Source: Glandiceps talaboti (Eukaryota; Hemichordata; Enteropneusta; Spengelidae). From it: a stretch of DNA of 55,000 bases. The notes beneath the pieces were generated by a model. The model did not search any database. It saw only the letters and a program-made list of their open reading frames with translations, and was not told where the DNA came from. The stretch covers positions 3,677,634 through 3,732,633 of the forward strand of contig NC_135562.1 in the NCBI RefSeq assembly GCF_964340395.1. Direction: 5' to 3'. The translations under genes were made by a program, and so were the position numbers. Below are positions 18,601 through 26,279 of the stretch, piece by piece (within the stretch, counting starts at the first letter, position 1; each line of letters begins with the position of its first letter).

Positions 18601-21600
18601 GGATATTCGGGTCTGCTTCTGCCATTACTGTAGGTGGCCGTTGACAAGGATGTAAATGTCGGTTTCTTCTCAGTCTTCTACCAGAACGTAATAACATTAA
18701 GTGGACCTGTTGGATTTTCCACCAGTGTTGGGTGTCGTAGAGTTGAACGGTATAAGTATGGATAGTTCAGACGTTAGACTCTAGCACTCACACTCTCATA
18801 CTCTCGTACGGGATCGTTCAGGTCCAAGTCGGGAATTAGTCACAACTGAGAAGATATTTCGGCTTGCCAGAATCACCTATCCGAGAGCTCGTCTCTCGTG
18901 AGCTCCTCTCCTGATTCTGGATGTTTTATTCTCATCTTAAGTATACTTCGAATACAATGGAATTTACACAACGACTATATAAATAGCAAGTCACACCCTA
19001 AGATCATGCCATCATAAAAGTTATTATATACTTTTCTCTAACCAATCATGTGAATTTCAGTTACATCATGTTTGCCCAGCTTCGTCATCGCCAGTCTATT
19101 TCTGACCTATGGCCTACAATGCCGAAAAGTAGAATTTATTCCCATAATTCCGAAATACGATATTTTGGATCGTAACAGGTTCCATCCGTCCTTTTGTGCA
19201 TGCGTGCGTCCGTCCAGAGCCGTTTCTTGGAGATGCCTGGACCGATTTTTTTCAAACTTTGTACAGGGGGCAGCATACTATGGCATACATATGCACATCA
19301 ATTTGTTTCATGATACGATCCAATATGGCCGCCTAGCAGCCATTTTGTTGGCGAATTTTCCCTGTCCAAAGCCATAACTCAGACATGCTTGAACAGATCT
19401 CATTCAAAGTTGGTATTAGGACAGTGTTCTATGACATACATGTGCATATTCATTGTTGTTGTGATACGATCCAATATGGCTGCCTGTCAGCCATTTTGTT
19501 TGCAAATTTTCCATGTCCAAAGCCGCATAACTCAGACATGCTTGAACAGATCTCAGTCAAAGTTGGTATTAGCACAGTGTTCAAACAACATTAACCAGGT
19601 TTGAAAATGACAACATAAACTGCCAGTTCCTTAAAACCCAATCATAGCAGGGACTATGTCATTCTCAAGGACTTGTTCTTGAACGATGCCGTACATAGAT
19701 GTGTGAACCATGTTCACCTTAGGCGAAGCTTCAAAGAACATGTAGTGAACTGTAAATTCAAGTAATGCGTTTGATCCTGTAACGAAGCTCAAAAAAAATG
19801 TCAGTTTTAGTGAGAATGAAATGGTGAATTGGCAACTTATGAATTTATCCACTCAATGTTTTCAGCATAGACTACTGTCCACCGATGTGGTCTATTTAAT
19901 CATCGCTTTGCCCATGAGGGAAGATGATCCACCGTAATGCGTAATGGCCGTGCTATCAATGGAAACCCTGCCTTACCATGTCTGTTAATAAGTTACCAAT
20001 CACGTGGATAAGTAATGATAATATCACGCATTTTCTAAACGACCCAAGATGTGCTCTCCACGTCATGAAATGGTCATGGGGTATATAAAACTGTTGAAAC
20101 GCTTTGTATATGATAGGTCATATTCAAATTTCACAGTTAACTCTGCACATCGAGATTTAGACGATAGTTGCAATCAGAACTGACTAAATCCACGATGTCT
20201 AATTCGACAACTTTGAACAAAAGAGAATAACGTGGTATGTTTGCCAACAGTAAGCCTCGTTTGTCCCCTGTTAATACGCACAAATACTGCATTAACACGG
20301 CCTCTGTAAATGCCATGGGACAGTGTAGGGCACGAACACATTTAAACCTTTTAAGTACATGAATATGCTTATAATGTATAATGTATGGTTATCAAATTAC
20401 CCCATTGTCTTTTGCAGAAAATGATCCAGTCCTACAATATGTGGTTGACCTGTATAAAGATGGTGTGACTAAATTCCAATTAGACGAAGCATCAATGGAA
20501 GACTTTAAACCATTGGAAGTATGTAACCATTTTCTTCAAAAACACTGTTGGGTTTGAAAGGCTTTATCTTTAGTATTAATTTGTTTGTATTTCCATGGAT
20601 AAACTCTACAAATGTATATTTACAATGTATTTAAGCCATATGTTTTGTTTTGTTCCTACAACACAGGCCTACTTGGCGCTATGTCAAACCAAACACATGG
20701 AAAATACTGAATTAGAAGGCGCCGTTATTGGTAAGATACACAAGGCTCTGTTATTCATCTACAAATCTTGTGCAAAAAATGACAGCACTGAGACAAAACT
20801 TGATCAAATCATACAGGCTATTATGGAAGTGGTCATTTTACATGAGGGATGTGATGTACAATATGAGATTCAGTAAGTAACCTTGAGTTAGATCTCAGAC
20901 CACTAAAAAGACAGACTAGAAATGCGGCTTTTCCCTTGATGTGATGATGTCATGTATTTGCTGTAGCAATAATCTTTTAATCCTAATTATGGGCCGCTGT
21001 TTATGTATGAAGTTGTGATGTAGATGTATGTTTCATGATTTGAGGCAGAGTAACTGGACTAATTGTATCGTTTGATGTGATTTTGAGGACTTTTTTTCTG
21101 TTTTTTTGTACATTTTTTGTTCCTACATTTAACTGTAAGCAAACGCTACAATTCCCACATAAATAGAAATAGACAAGCCATTGAGATCTGAATTGCAAAG
21201 TTGGGTGGATTTTTCATGTAAATTATGCCTTGACATTCAGACATTTCCTAACTCCAACATTAATTACGGAGCGCTTCAAGACCCAAAAAGTGTTCAGAGG
21301 TACCTAAATTTCCGTCAAAATTGGCAAGTGCAGCAACGCATGCAACTGACATCTCGCTCACGTTTTCAGCGTGATCTCATTTATTTAATCTCACATGTAG
21401 TGTATTTATCTGTATGTTTGTAAACATATCCCAAGCATTGGCACTTAGCAAAAGGTATACATAACAGGCAACATGTGCAAAACTTCGTCCTTTAATTTTG
21501 AATTCAGAATAAATCACCATTTATGCATTACTTATGCAAACATATATTGTCACTAGAATTGTTATGTTATTCATCAGGACAAATTTACTGTAATTACTTT

Positions 21601-24600
21601 CCAGGGTACGTGGCGCAAGTAAGACAACATTTGAAGTCTGTGGATCACAAGTGACATCGATCACTAATGTTCAATTGTCATATACAGAGAATGATAAATC
21701 AATTCCAATCATATTGAGTCAGGTATGTATTAATAAAATAAGTACCCATCTATTGCAGTGTACTGAGGTGATAATGTGATATTACTAGACAATTCTTTAA
21801 TGTTACCATTGATCATGGATTTCCTTGCTAAGATGCACTTCTTAGCTCTCATACCGGAGCTAATACCATGGCGCTGTCTGTGTCTATCTGTGCAGAAATT
21901 TTGTTCCACTGATATCTCAAAAAGTATAGCACCAAAAGTTCTGCAATGTATTATGTGATATTTTTTCTTCCGTAAGGAAGAGATATATTTATGGGTGGAA
22001 GTCTGTGTGTCTGTCTGTGTGTGTGTCTGTCTGTGTCATCGTTTTCTCCATAACGGCTTGCTCAATTCAAACAAAATTTTGAAGACGTATTCCGTAGGGT
22101 AATGGCAAGACTTGATTAGGTTTTGGTAAAAATCCTGTGAAGATTAATGAGCAATTTACGTAATTAATGATTTTCTGTAATTAGGCTATATCTCAAGAAT
22201 GCACGCTTCAAATTCATTATAACTTGGTACACACATTTGCGATACCAAAGCGCACCTGTCCTGAAAATATTACTAATGTAGCTTTTAGTTTTAATAAGAT
22301 ATTGGCATATTTTCGGTACATTGTACACACAATCGTCATGGACATTAAAGGATCTGTGTCATCGTTTTCTCCATAACGGCTTGCTCAATTCAAAAAAAAA
22401 TTTGATGACGTATTCCGTAGGGTAATGGCAAGACTTGATTAGGTTTTGGTAAAATCAGTGTTAATGAGTGGATTGTAAATGTTGCATAACATTGCACAAT
22501 GCAGGTTGTCTATTGTACCGAACAATAAGAAGTGCATCAAAATCTCATTGTGACAGTGAAAACACTACCATATTATTTGTTAAGCATTTCCCTGAAGTTG
22601 ATGCTTCTCTTTTTCTTGTGTATTTTATGTAGAACAATAGTGGTAAGCTCGAGAAAGGTAAAGAAACTACCAAACCAACTGCATCAAGTCGTCGGAAGAA
22701 AGCATGTACAGAACATAAGAAAATCTCACAAGTCATTGGCCAGGCTCTCAGTGTTGCAGATAAGTCTGCTTTTGAAACAGAAGATTATAAGATTGTGTAC
22801 CATTTGTCGCTTATGGACTTATCCCATCTTGTTATCACTCGTACACACTTGGTAAAGAGCACCCTTAAAAAAATAAAGGAGGGTTGTTTGTTGTCAGCAA
22901 AAGATAAGCTGTCTCCTTCACATGTGTTTGAAGGGGCCATTCCTATTGACAAACAACCCTTTTACATGTACATTTGTGTGTACATACCAACTTTAATTCT
23001 GGTGAAACTTTCTTGTCTTATGCACCATCCTACTAAACATAGTCAACAAAAAATAAAATCAACACAAACACTTTAAAAAAAAAAAAAACTTCAAGGGAAA
23101 AGGAAACTACTTGGAACAACTACCAGAAAGAGCAAGAAGAACAAGTAGTACCCTAGGTGATACAAGTTTAGTTCCTGACAACTGTATTTGATTTAAGTTA
23201 CGTTTTCTTCATATTATTAAGTTGAGTCAATCCCGTTACTCAAGGTGTTAAATGTGGCCAACCCCATGGTGAGCGAAATGCAAACAGCGCATTACAGTAG
23301 TAATCCATCACAAATTGTCAGATAATCATTGTGCAGCTGTTTTGACTCGCAGGAATTTATCACGATGTAACCTTTGATATAATCTGATACAAGATAGATT
23401 TGCAGAACCCTGTTGCTTTGCTATGAGAGAGCTAGCAGAGCTATAGTGCTGGATGCAGACTGTCTCACTTTTGAACATTGTCCATCTACTTTTAGTATTT
23501 GAATCTTCTAACTAGAAACTACTGGGCAATTGAGTGATGAGTAAATAAGAGTTTATTCAAGACAAGTTGATCATTTTGTTATTAAGCAAATTATTTCTGA
23601 AAAATAGGCTTTTATTAGTTCCAATGTCTCTTGACAGTCAGCAAAGCTATAGGGTTAGGTTGACCTTTGACTTTTGTCTGCCTGTCATCTGTTGTCTGTC
23701 TTGCATTTAAAACTACTAGGCCAATTTAGCTAAAACATTTATTTATTATTTTGTAGATGAATTTGTTTTTATGTATACAAAAATACAGCAGACTAATTTT
23801 GACCTTTTGAATTTTAAAAATATTTCTTGAATTGCACAGGTTGCACATCTTTCAGCAATTAGTGACTAAATCACTGGCTACTTATTTCATATATTAACTG
23901 CAGTAAGTTGTAAGCTGAATGTGAAAAATAGAATTTAATAACAATATCAAATTTGTATAATTTGTGTTTTAATACAAGATAGAAAATCTTTTCCTGTATC
24001 ATTCATTTGCAGTTATTGTAATATATCTTAAATGTCTTGTGCACTATACAAATTGCTGTAGCAAGAAAATAATTATAAAATATTTCAGACATACAAGATG
24101 TGTGTATATTTCCATTCTATTCATTGTGTATATTTATTCACTATTGACTTTTGGGGTGTTAATGTGTTGTAATGATTTGCGATTTGGTAGAAATTAGCCA
24201 CAATGAGAGTTGTGGTATGCATGAATAGTCATGATGAAACAGTTCGTGAAATCTGCAAGACTTTGGACATGGAAAATGGTAACTCCTATGCCCCCGGGTC
24301 AGATGTGTGTTGGGGCAATCAAACCCGAAAAACGACAAAATATCAATCGGGTTAGATAAATAAAAAAAGGGGTAAAATTAACGTTGTCAGATATAACATT
24401 CGGCTGTAGCATTCGGCGACTGTCGGTTGGACGTTGGTGGCGTAACATCCCTAACATCTGTTCCAGTCAACGTTGTTGTAACAGTGGCACTACCAGACGT
24501 GCTACATCTATTTAATGCCTGTAGAACGGCTCTTGTAACTATGGCTGCTAGCTCGGAGGGATTGTTTCTTGTTTCATACATCTCCATGTTTGATTTCGAA

Positions 24601-26115
24601 CTTGAACATGTAGAATAATCAACTTTATGTTCTTTGAATCTCATGAATTTTACTAAATTAACATTAAAAGACAAGGGGAAGAGATGAAATCGATCGTATT
24701 GCTTTTGTATCCATGATGACCCTAATGGCCAACTTTGACCCCGGCCTTTGTCCAATGTGAAAATTAACCTTATTTAAAATTATAATCACAGGCCAGTTTA
24801 AAACTGTAACCATGTTCCATATAATCTGTGAAAGGAAGTAATTTCATAAAAATGAAATTATTGCACATAATAAGAGGTATTATACTGAACGCATGTACTA
24901 GGTTATGACGGCGTAATGTTTCCATGCAAGAGGCAATGTAAATCGGCTAAATAATGAATATGGAGATAAATAATGAATACAGTGCAAATTCATTATTTAG
25001 CAGCATGTCATTATTTAGACGTTTTTTTCATGGTTTAGAAATCAGTTATTTATAAATAATGTATTATATGTATATAATAGACTTGCACTTACATTATTTA
25101 TAATTATATTATAGCATTACCAATTCCAGTGAATTTTGTGACGTCATCGCTGTACATTATTACTGATAATGTACTCCGTTATTGGGCATCGCGGCCCCGG
25201 AACGAGCATAACAATACACGCTTATGTCCGTAAGGCAATAAAGGTGTGGGTATTTAAGAACAGGGAAATTATGGGGTAAACACCATAAGAATTTTTTTAA
25301 AAAGATTGAAATTAAAATGAAACAAATTTGTGTTCACAGCAGTTCATTGAAGTGTATATGTGTGTGTACGTGTACGTACGTGTGTCGCTATGATTAGTAT
25401 TCAGCTTCCGGGCCGAACATGGCAGACGATGTTCAGCGTTGTGTATATTATACGTTGTTTTGCGTTTCTCGGTCTACAAATTCACTGGAATTGGCAAAAC
25501 TATAAAATAATAACAATAATGTACGCCCTCCCAGTCCATAATGGACTCAAGCAAACTTTGCACTCCATAATGGGCTCGGCTATCGCCTCGCCCATTATGT
25601 CGTTCAAAGTTTGCTTTCGTCCATTATTGGCTGGGAGGGCGTACATTATTGTTTAAATAATACATTTATATATAAATAATTGTCTAAATAATGTATTATA
25701 TGTATATAATTTGGTCGACTATAAATTATATATAAATAAATTATCAGGTCGTACAAGATTTGTAAATAAACGATTATATACATATAATTGCGTTAAATAA
25801 TGACTTTTGAACAAATAATATAGTTAAATAATAAGTTTACAAACGGCACCCCATTATCAACTGTTGATGGGTGGTGCTAGAAAAAAAACGTGGCCAAAAC
25901 AATGACAGCTTGACTGACCAAACGCATGTTTTAAGCTGCACAATCATATGATACGATGGTTGCAGGCACAGAACCTTGGATGGGATTATAACAGCAGATC
26001 ACTTGGTGACCAATTTGTCAACATTTTAGGAGATGCTCTTTGGTTGATTGACCCCCATCGTTCCAAATTATCCTTACAACAGTGTAAAGTTCCGGAGTTG
26101 TATGACGTTTTCTAA
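9611..26115 (+). CDS. Unrecognised multi-exon gene carrying a Ty3/gypsy insertion in its first intron
   Basis: Exons joined by phase: about 9611-10022 (exit phase 1), 20418-20518 (1 to 0), 20667-20872 (0 to 2), 21605-21722 (2 to 0), 22633-22851 (0 to 0). Likely further exons are 24191-24278 (0 to 1) and 25966-26115 (in-frame stop at 26113), but these two do not join directly in frame, so an exon is missing from the model or the end differs. No in-frame ATG is visible in the first exon, so the initiator is unplaced. The product starts Ser/Thr-rich and continues into helical acidic stretches (LLTYEDLILERVLDILFD, NDPVLQYVVDLYKDGV) and a likely alpha/beta region around GASKTTFEVCG and KSIPIILSQ. 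That order loosely recalls a PD-(D/E)xK nuclease fold without its usual E-x-K. This is only an impression, and no family is claimed. Confidence 0.6.
10023..11029 (+). other. First part of intron 1 of the unrecognised gene
   Basis: No convincing exon or repeat beyond short AT-rich runs. The sequence ends at the GGTTC target site of the retrotransposon. Confidence 0.5.
11030..11481 (-). repeat. 3' LTR of the retrotransposon
   Basis: 452 bp, the same as the 5' LTR base for base as far as read. It is preceded on the element strand by the polypurine tract and flanked outside by GGTTC. Confidence 0.95.
11482..11497 (-). promoter_or_regulatory. Polypurine tract
   Basis: On the element strand GGAAAACGGGGGGTGG abuts the 3' LTR. 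It is the expected primer for plus-strand DNA synthesis. Confidence 0.8.
11498..12187 (-). other. Gene-free segment between ORF3 and the 3' LTR
   Basis: About 690 bp, markedly A-rich on the plus strand, lacking any convincing open frame. It may be the 3' untranslated region of the genomic RNA or hold export or packaging signals. Nothing specific was recognised. Confidence 0.5.
12188..13132 (-). CDS. Third ORF of the retrotransposon: membrane protein, envelope-like by position only
   Basis: 314 codons from an ATG about 100 bases after the pol stop. The first 120 residues contain four N-x-S/T sequons. A hydrophobic segment follows at about 122-143 and another at about 187-206. The second is followed by a Cys- and Lys-rich stretch (CYKCSFKCF, KKCFCP) that looks like a membrane-proximal palmitoylated region, then an acidic Ser/Val-rich tail. 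No signal peptide, furin-type cleavage site or recognised fusion peptide is evident. The frame is open for about 18 codons upstream of the ATG, so a spliced subgenomic mRNA could add a leader. Relation to known envelope families cannot be decided by eye. Confidence 0.8.
   Translation of the reverse strand: MSTYYYFESLDANCQPNKTITYEHILNVPVLSTLYNKEFDTALFDYTFNDTLTMQLPQVKLFTESWNKSLFRDNRLKLELNRVSQVLRNHSDIYLTPMDEFSNYVDSTLVKGDSWFDWFDIPGYVGVIFNVITISAVIYLFFRVRQLSITLAILSASPIRAQNIPWDSVGSVLTTEAGTVVSGGTGEILLNAIAVVGLGLIVVLCYKCSFKCFRFWKKCFCPVKVPIDAKLLFLTNSKGCQTDFGTQADSDCLDMREIIIEPLCEDSLLAMNTSSSVVVADVHSDIPDTPLIRPAIVASVAASPEDDTPSWSLF
13233..17534 (-). CDS. pol: Pol polyprotein with C-terminal chromodomain
   Basis: The open frame continues upstream of 17534 to the slippery site; the coordinates give the 1,433-codon part from its first possible start. 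Domains in order: aspartic protease (LIDTGSDVSI, near residue 47), reverse transcriptase (YMDD near 470), RNase H (YTDAS near 615), and integrase. The integrase has an HHCC zinc region near 915-955 (GGHLG, CVHCQ) and the DDE core residues in DFCGP, SDQGP and TVEKFN. Then a GPY/F module, a Ser/Asp-rich linker, and a chromodomain at about 1370-1425 (YLVKWEGY, SWIPE), which in chromoviruses steers integration through histone marks. No catalytic residue is missing, so the protein should be functional. Confidence 0.96.
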   Translation of the reverse strand: MYKQSDEKSRNGVSLNLNCVNLPESMIVNDNLINVCIFDRKVSALIDTGSDVSIISESLLNDIRKLRKCKLFKSSYKIVTLPDGRTLPILGCLRIPVFFTNRAITMQVYVLKELKQDLIIGHDFLRRNGAIIDFMKRKVTLRPSSLIRASKTYSIPARSECVISARVRGNYPNGIVGHTTNIMSLAHIGIATARVLGAVQNGRVPVRLVNCKDTPVKLRRGTRLGNFRILPDGTDIHTFDTNVSRNGPVVRPNRLSKQEFLKAFDFEDSTLTSDQVLQLQQVLWKNKDAFVDDTNTLGYCDIIKHRINLKPGSKTVSRPPYKASPDKREEIKRQIDKLLDQGLVVPSASPYSSPVLLVRKPNGEFRMVIDYRMINSITEPIAFPLPGIKDTLDIIGSKCPKYFSTLDLSSGFWQIAIHPDDVHKTSFVSHYGKFAFKVLPMGMMNSSASFQNTIQFVLINLLNDSCCAYMDDILAFSATFEDHLIHIDEVLTRLREANLKLGPRKCVFGRREVKFLGHRVNEHGVMADPSKLEAVKNFPTPKSVTELKSFLGLANFYRKFIKDFAKIAHPLHGLLRKGVDFVWSRDCEIALDTLKTALISPPVLAHPRFNEEFILYTDASSFSVGYVLAQIQEGVEKPICYGGRALSKPQQNYTVTEREFLALIHALSQCEQYLHSVHFTVITDHANLPYLIKTTEPSGRLARWVLRIQGFDFDIVHRSGCKIPHADSLSRRVYDDGIHNSDVTSVETAPAASHTQCVQVPSTDKIVQESSNNKGDVVNTQSVDNDPVVDIPTLFTISNENSVDDMTCLTLDSDDELIGVNDLNDDRRTGVIADRQRNDNHLRPLIDFLESGDLPTDDRHAKRIASISANYMIIDRVLYHFWSPNSNKSDKDTRRQLVVPKDLRLLILRRLHDDVTGGHLGVLKTLGVIRQRYFWDTLIKDVHKYVNSCVHCQMRKPGHRIRAPLLPIPVTGLFDRIAIDFCGPFHVTKSGNSYVLVITEYLSKFAWAFPTKNMTAITVANILFEHIFTNYGFPNVILSDQGPCFNSQIMREFCRFFDVSKRFGTAYRPQTQGTVEKFNSTLLGMLSMFVADRGDDWDSYLAAVLFAYRVAPHHSTGVSPFSVLFGMEPRLPLDVTLLPAVSKSASINFHLKELASKRNIAIKMAMDNIKVAQEKMKEHYDKRAVQHEFTIGDIVYLYNPAVKPGRARKFHKYYRGPYRIADFIPPLNYRLRYVHSGKLYPKLVHHNRLKKGSLRSTSLEGSTPDVDLGDTTTDTDTQSPQNSGGFVPPRRSPTPTSPSTETDNTESRNSDSSSVSAESQNSDSASVSASIRHSNDNRYRYRRRRNKPSSRVPIDYDSDSLAGENEPAGDDTYYRIDKILRGRHKNGILEYLVKWEGYQSSDNSWIPESYLNDEAIKSLRDNPVVITGKRRST
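17501..17564 (-). promoter_or_regulatory. Programmed -1 ribosomal frameshift signal between gag and pol
   Basis: On the element strand the heptamer A AAA AAC (plus 17558-17564) lies in the gag frame immediately before GGG TAA. Seven bases on, CGTTGCGAGAC (plus 17540-17550) can pair perfectly over 11 bp with GTCTCGCAACG (plus 17501-17511) around a 28-base loop. Slipping back one base gives AAA AAA CGG, which is open into pol. Heptamer register, spacer length and stem all match the established -1 frameshifting design. Confidence 0.88.
17552..18697 (-). CDS. gag: Gag polyprotein of the Ty3/gypsy element
   Basis: 381 codons from an ATG 28 bases past the 5' LTR, just beyond the primer site. A basic N-terminus and Gln-rich segment precede a retrotransposon-type capsid core (AERWYTSLPDDLANNW, FIGRFQNR, with the YASRLRDMCYRY helix near residue 175). 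The C-terminus has two CCHC zinc knuckles, CKFCNKPGHSSPNC and CYNCGEIGHVARFC, for RNA binding. It stops two codons after a -1 slippery heptamer, so most product is Gag alone. It forms the virus-like particle shell. Confidence 0.96.
   Translation of the reverse strand: MLLRSGRRLRRNRHLHPCQRPPTVMAEADPNIQQEAPQPENNGAEVNQGQRQDAQLAHQELQRIVNRMQNLTVGNDIIPPQFYGKEDEIPTRWLRKFDAYVVLKQFDNIQRLNIFSLLMSGEAERWYTSLPDDLANNWENMRAAFIGRFQNRAPQWRIDQELRTIKQMDKETIEKYASRLRDMCYRYNRNDNELFSLFLQGLIPSIRSTVVNRDPVNFQEAVAFARTAEVVERFDDDVKALKTGRTSDTSTEVLQQAFDSLLKQNEVLHEKLSAAAVTPLPVPTAPVQIRQEPYANAGPRSRVGQSYNYSNVNRPPVVTPRYGGRQVNTAKQICKFCNKPGHSSPNCYANPDRGCYNCGEIGHVARFCDRNGARYAFPKNG
18706..18724 (-). promoter_or_regulatory. Putative tRNA primer-binding site
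   Basis: One base inside the 5' LTR, the element strand reads TGGTGGAAAATCCAACAGG. It starts with the TGG expected to pair with a tRNA 3' CCA. I could not assign the tRNA. Confidence 0.6.
18726..19177 (-). repeat. 5' LTR of the retrotransposon
   Basis: 452 bp with TG...CA termini. Promoter and transcription start should lie here, read on the minus strand. It reads identical to 11030-11481. Confidence 0.95.
19200..19590 (+). repeat. Diverged tandem duplication, period about 153 bp
   Basis: CATAACTCAGACATGCTTGA recurs at 19373 and 19526, with matching neighbours (ATACGATCCAATATGGC, CAGCCATTTTGTT). Both copies are in intron 1 just after the retrotransposon. This looks like a dispersed multicopy repeat. 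Open frames across it are not genes. Confidence 0.75.
19600..20417 (+). other. Remainder of intron 1
   Basis: Nothing beyond ordinary AT-rich intron sequence was recognised. Confidence 0.4.
20418..20518 (+). CDS. Exon 2 of the unrecognised gene
   Basis: Acceptor TCTTTTGCAG and donor GAA|GTATGT. Entered in phase 1 it completes a Glu codon with exon 1 and encodes NDPVLQYVVDLYKDGV and an acidic tail ending FKPLE. The exact phase match with an exon 10.4 kb upstream, across the retrotransposon, is the main evidence that the two belong together. Confidence 0.75.
20667..20872 (+). CDS. Exon 3 of the unrecognised gene
   Basis: Acceptor CTACAACACAG and donor ATTCA|GTAAGT. It encodes about 68 residues, mostly amphipathic helix (KIHKALLFIYKSC, LDQIIQAIMEVVILHEGC), ending in YEIQ across the next junction. 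Exit phase 2. Confidence 0.8.
21605..21722 (+). CDS. Exon 4 of the unrecognised gene
   Basis: Acceptor TTACTTTCCAG and donor AGTCAG|GTATGT. It encodes VRGASKTTFEVCGSQV and a following strand-like segment ending SIPIILSQ. Enters in phase 2, exits in phase 0. Confidence 0.78.
21975..22460 (+). repeat. Direct repeat block in the intron between exons 4 and 5
   Basis: A segment of about 95 bp beginning GTGTCATCGTTTTCTCC and running through TATTCCGTAGGGTAATGGC to GATTAGGTTTTGGTAAAA occurs twice, near 22035-22130 and 22359-22452. It is preceded by a TGTC/TGTG-rich stretch. This resembles an internal duplication within a dispersed repeat. Confidence 0.75.
22633..22851 (+). CDS. Exon 5 of the unrecognised gene
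   Basis: Acceptor TTTTATGTAG and donor CACTTG|GTAAAG give exactly 73 codons. They start with a basic Ser/Thr/Lys-rich linker (SSRRKKACTEHKK), then a helix (ISQVIGQALSVADKS) and a hydrophobic strand-like segment. Reading on past 22851 stays open to 23076 but loses coding character (Lys-rich, then MYICVYIPTLIL), so the donor is preferred over a terminal exon. Confidence 0.68.
22852..24190 (+). other. Intron 5 region of the unrecognised gene
   Basis: The first 225 bases are an open continuation of exon 5 with poor coding character, then an A-tract at 23077-23088. The rest shows no exon, repeat or RNA gene that I can support. Confidence 0.4.
24191..24278 (+). CDS. Probable exon 6 of the unrecognised gene
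   Basis: Acceptor GATTTGGTAG and donor AAATG|GTAACT. In the phase supplied by exon 5 it reads KLATMRVVVCMNSHDE and then an acidic/basic helix ending KTLDMENG. The phase-1 exit is not compatible with the 25966 exon. Reading through the donor ends at a stop at 24352. Confidence 0.45.
24387..24600 (-). CDS. Possible minus-strand exon or transposon fragment
   Basis: A continuous frame ends at 24387. From an internal Met it reads MEMYETRNNPSELAA followed by a helix (IVTRAVLQALNRC) and a Thr/Ser-rich tail. The composition is plausible for the N-terminal part of a transposon protein or a small exon. There is no clear acceptor and no partner exon. Low support. Confidence 0.2.
24950..25830. repeat. 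AT-rich block with repeated AAATAATG motifs around a palindrome
   Basis: The string TAAATAATGTATTATATGTA occurs near 25057 and again near 25687, on either side of the palindrome at 25512-25653. Many shorter AAATAATG/CATTATTTA copies lie throughout. This looks like one compound transposable element with subterminal repeats, but its ends are not resolved. Confidence 0.5.
25512..25653. repeat. 142-bp palindrome (fold-back element)
   Basis: The left arm starts AACAATAATGTACGCCCTCC and the right arm ends GGGAGGGCGTACATTATTGT. The inner blocks also pair (GCAAACTTTG against CAAAGTTTGC, CATAATGGGC against GCCCATTATG). The centre is near 25583. Confidence 0.92.
25966..26115 (+). CDS. Probable terminal exon of the unrecognised gene
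   Basis: After GGTTGCAG an open frame of 49 codons ends in TAA. It has a protein-like composition (AQNLGWDYNSRSLGDQF, then DALWLIDPHRSKL). It is followed at once by a repeat element with a long A-tract. Its link to exon 6 is unresolved. Confidence 0.5.
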   Translation, partial: AQNLGWDYNSRSLGDQFVNILGDALWLIDPHRSKLSLQQCKVPELYDVF

Positions 26116-26189
26116 GGCTCAATTGTCATGATTTGCTGACAGGAGAGAGAGCAGCTGACATCTACCGAACCTGCATCTACCCAACATTG

Positions 26190-26222
<33 letters not shown>

Positions 26223-26279
26223 TGTTGTTTTTGGAAAAAATACATGACCAGAAACATTTTTATTTTTGTTTGGCCTTAT
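26114..26279. repeat. Terminal-inverted-repeat element with internal A-tract, family B copy 1
   Basis: It begins AAGGCTC and ends GGCCTTA. Inside are ACAGGAGAGAGAGCAGCTGA and CATCTACC, a run of about 31 A, and ATGACCAGAAAC. The same parts in the same order occur at 34810-35177, and related termini at 31551-31918. Confidence 0.65.

Larger units (their letters stand above)
11030..19177 (-). mobile_element. Complete Ty3/gypsy chromodomain LTR retrotransposon, antisense to the host gene
   Basis: 8,148 bp bounded by two 452-bp LTRs that start TGTTGGG and end GTAACA in plus orientation. The flanking 5-bp target duplication GGTTC lies at 11025-11029 and 19178-19182. In element order (minus strand): 5' LTR, primer-binding site, gag, pol (protease, reverse transcriptase, RNase H, integrase, chromodomain), a third ORF, about 690 bp without a gene, polypurine tract, 3' LTR. 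All three ORFs are uninterrupted, and I saw no difference between the LTRs, so the insertion is very recent and may be mobile. Domain order (integrase after RNase H) and the chromodomain place it in Ty3/gypsy (Metaviridae), chromovirus-like. Confidence 0.97.

Noticed and set aside
22852-23076. Continuation of exon 5 of the unrecognised gene as its C-terminus
   Set aside because: Open but of poor coding composition, and a good GTAAAG donor in the right phase lies at 22852. Not fully excluded.
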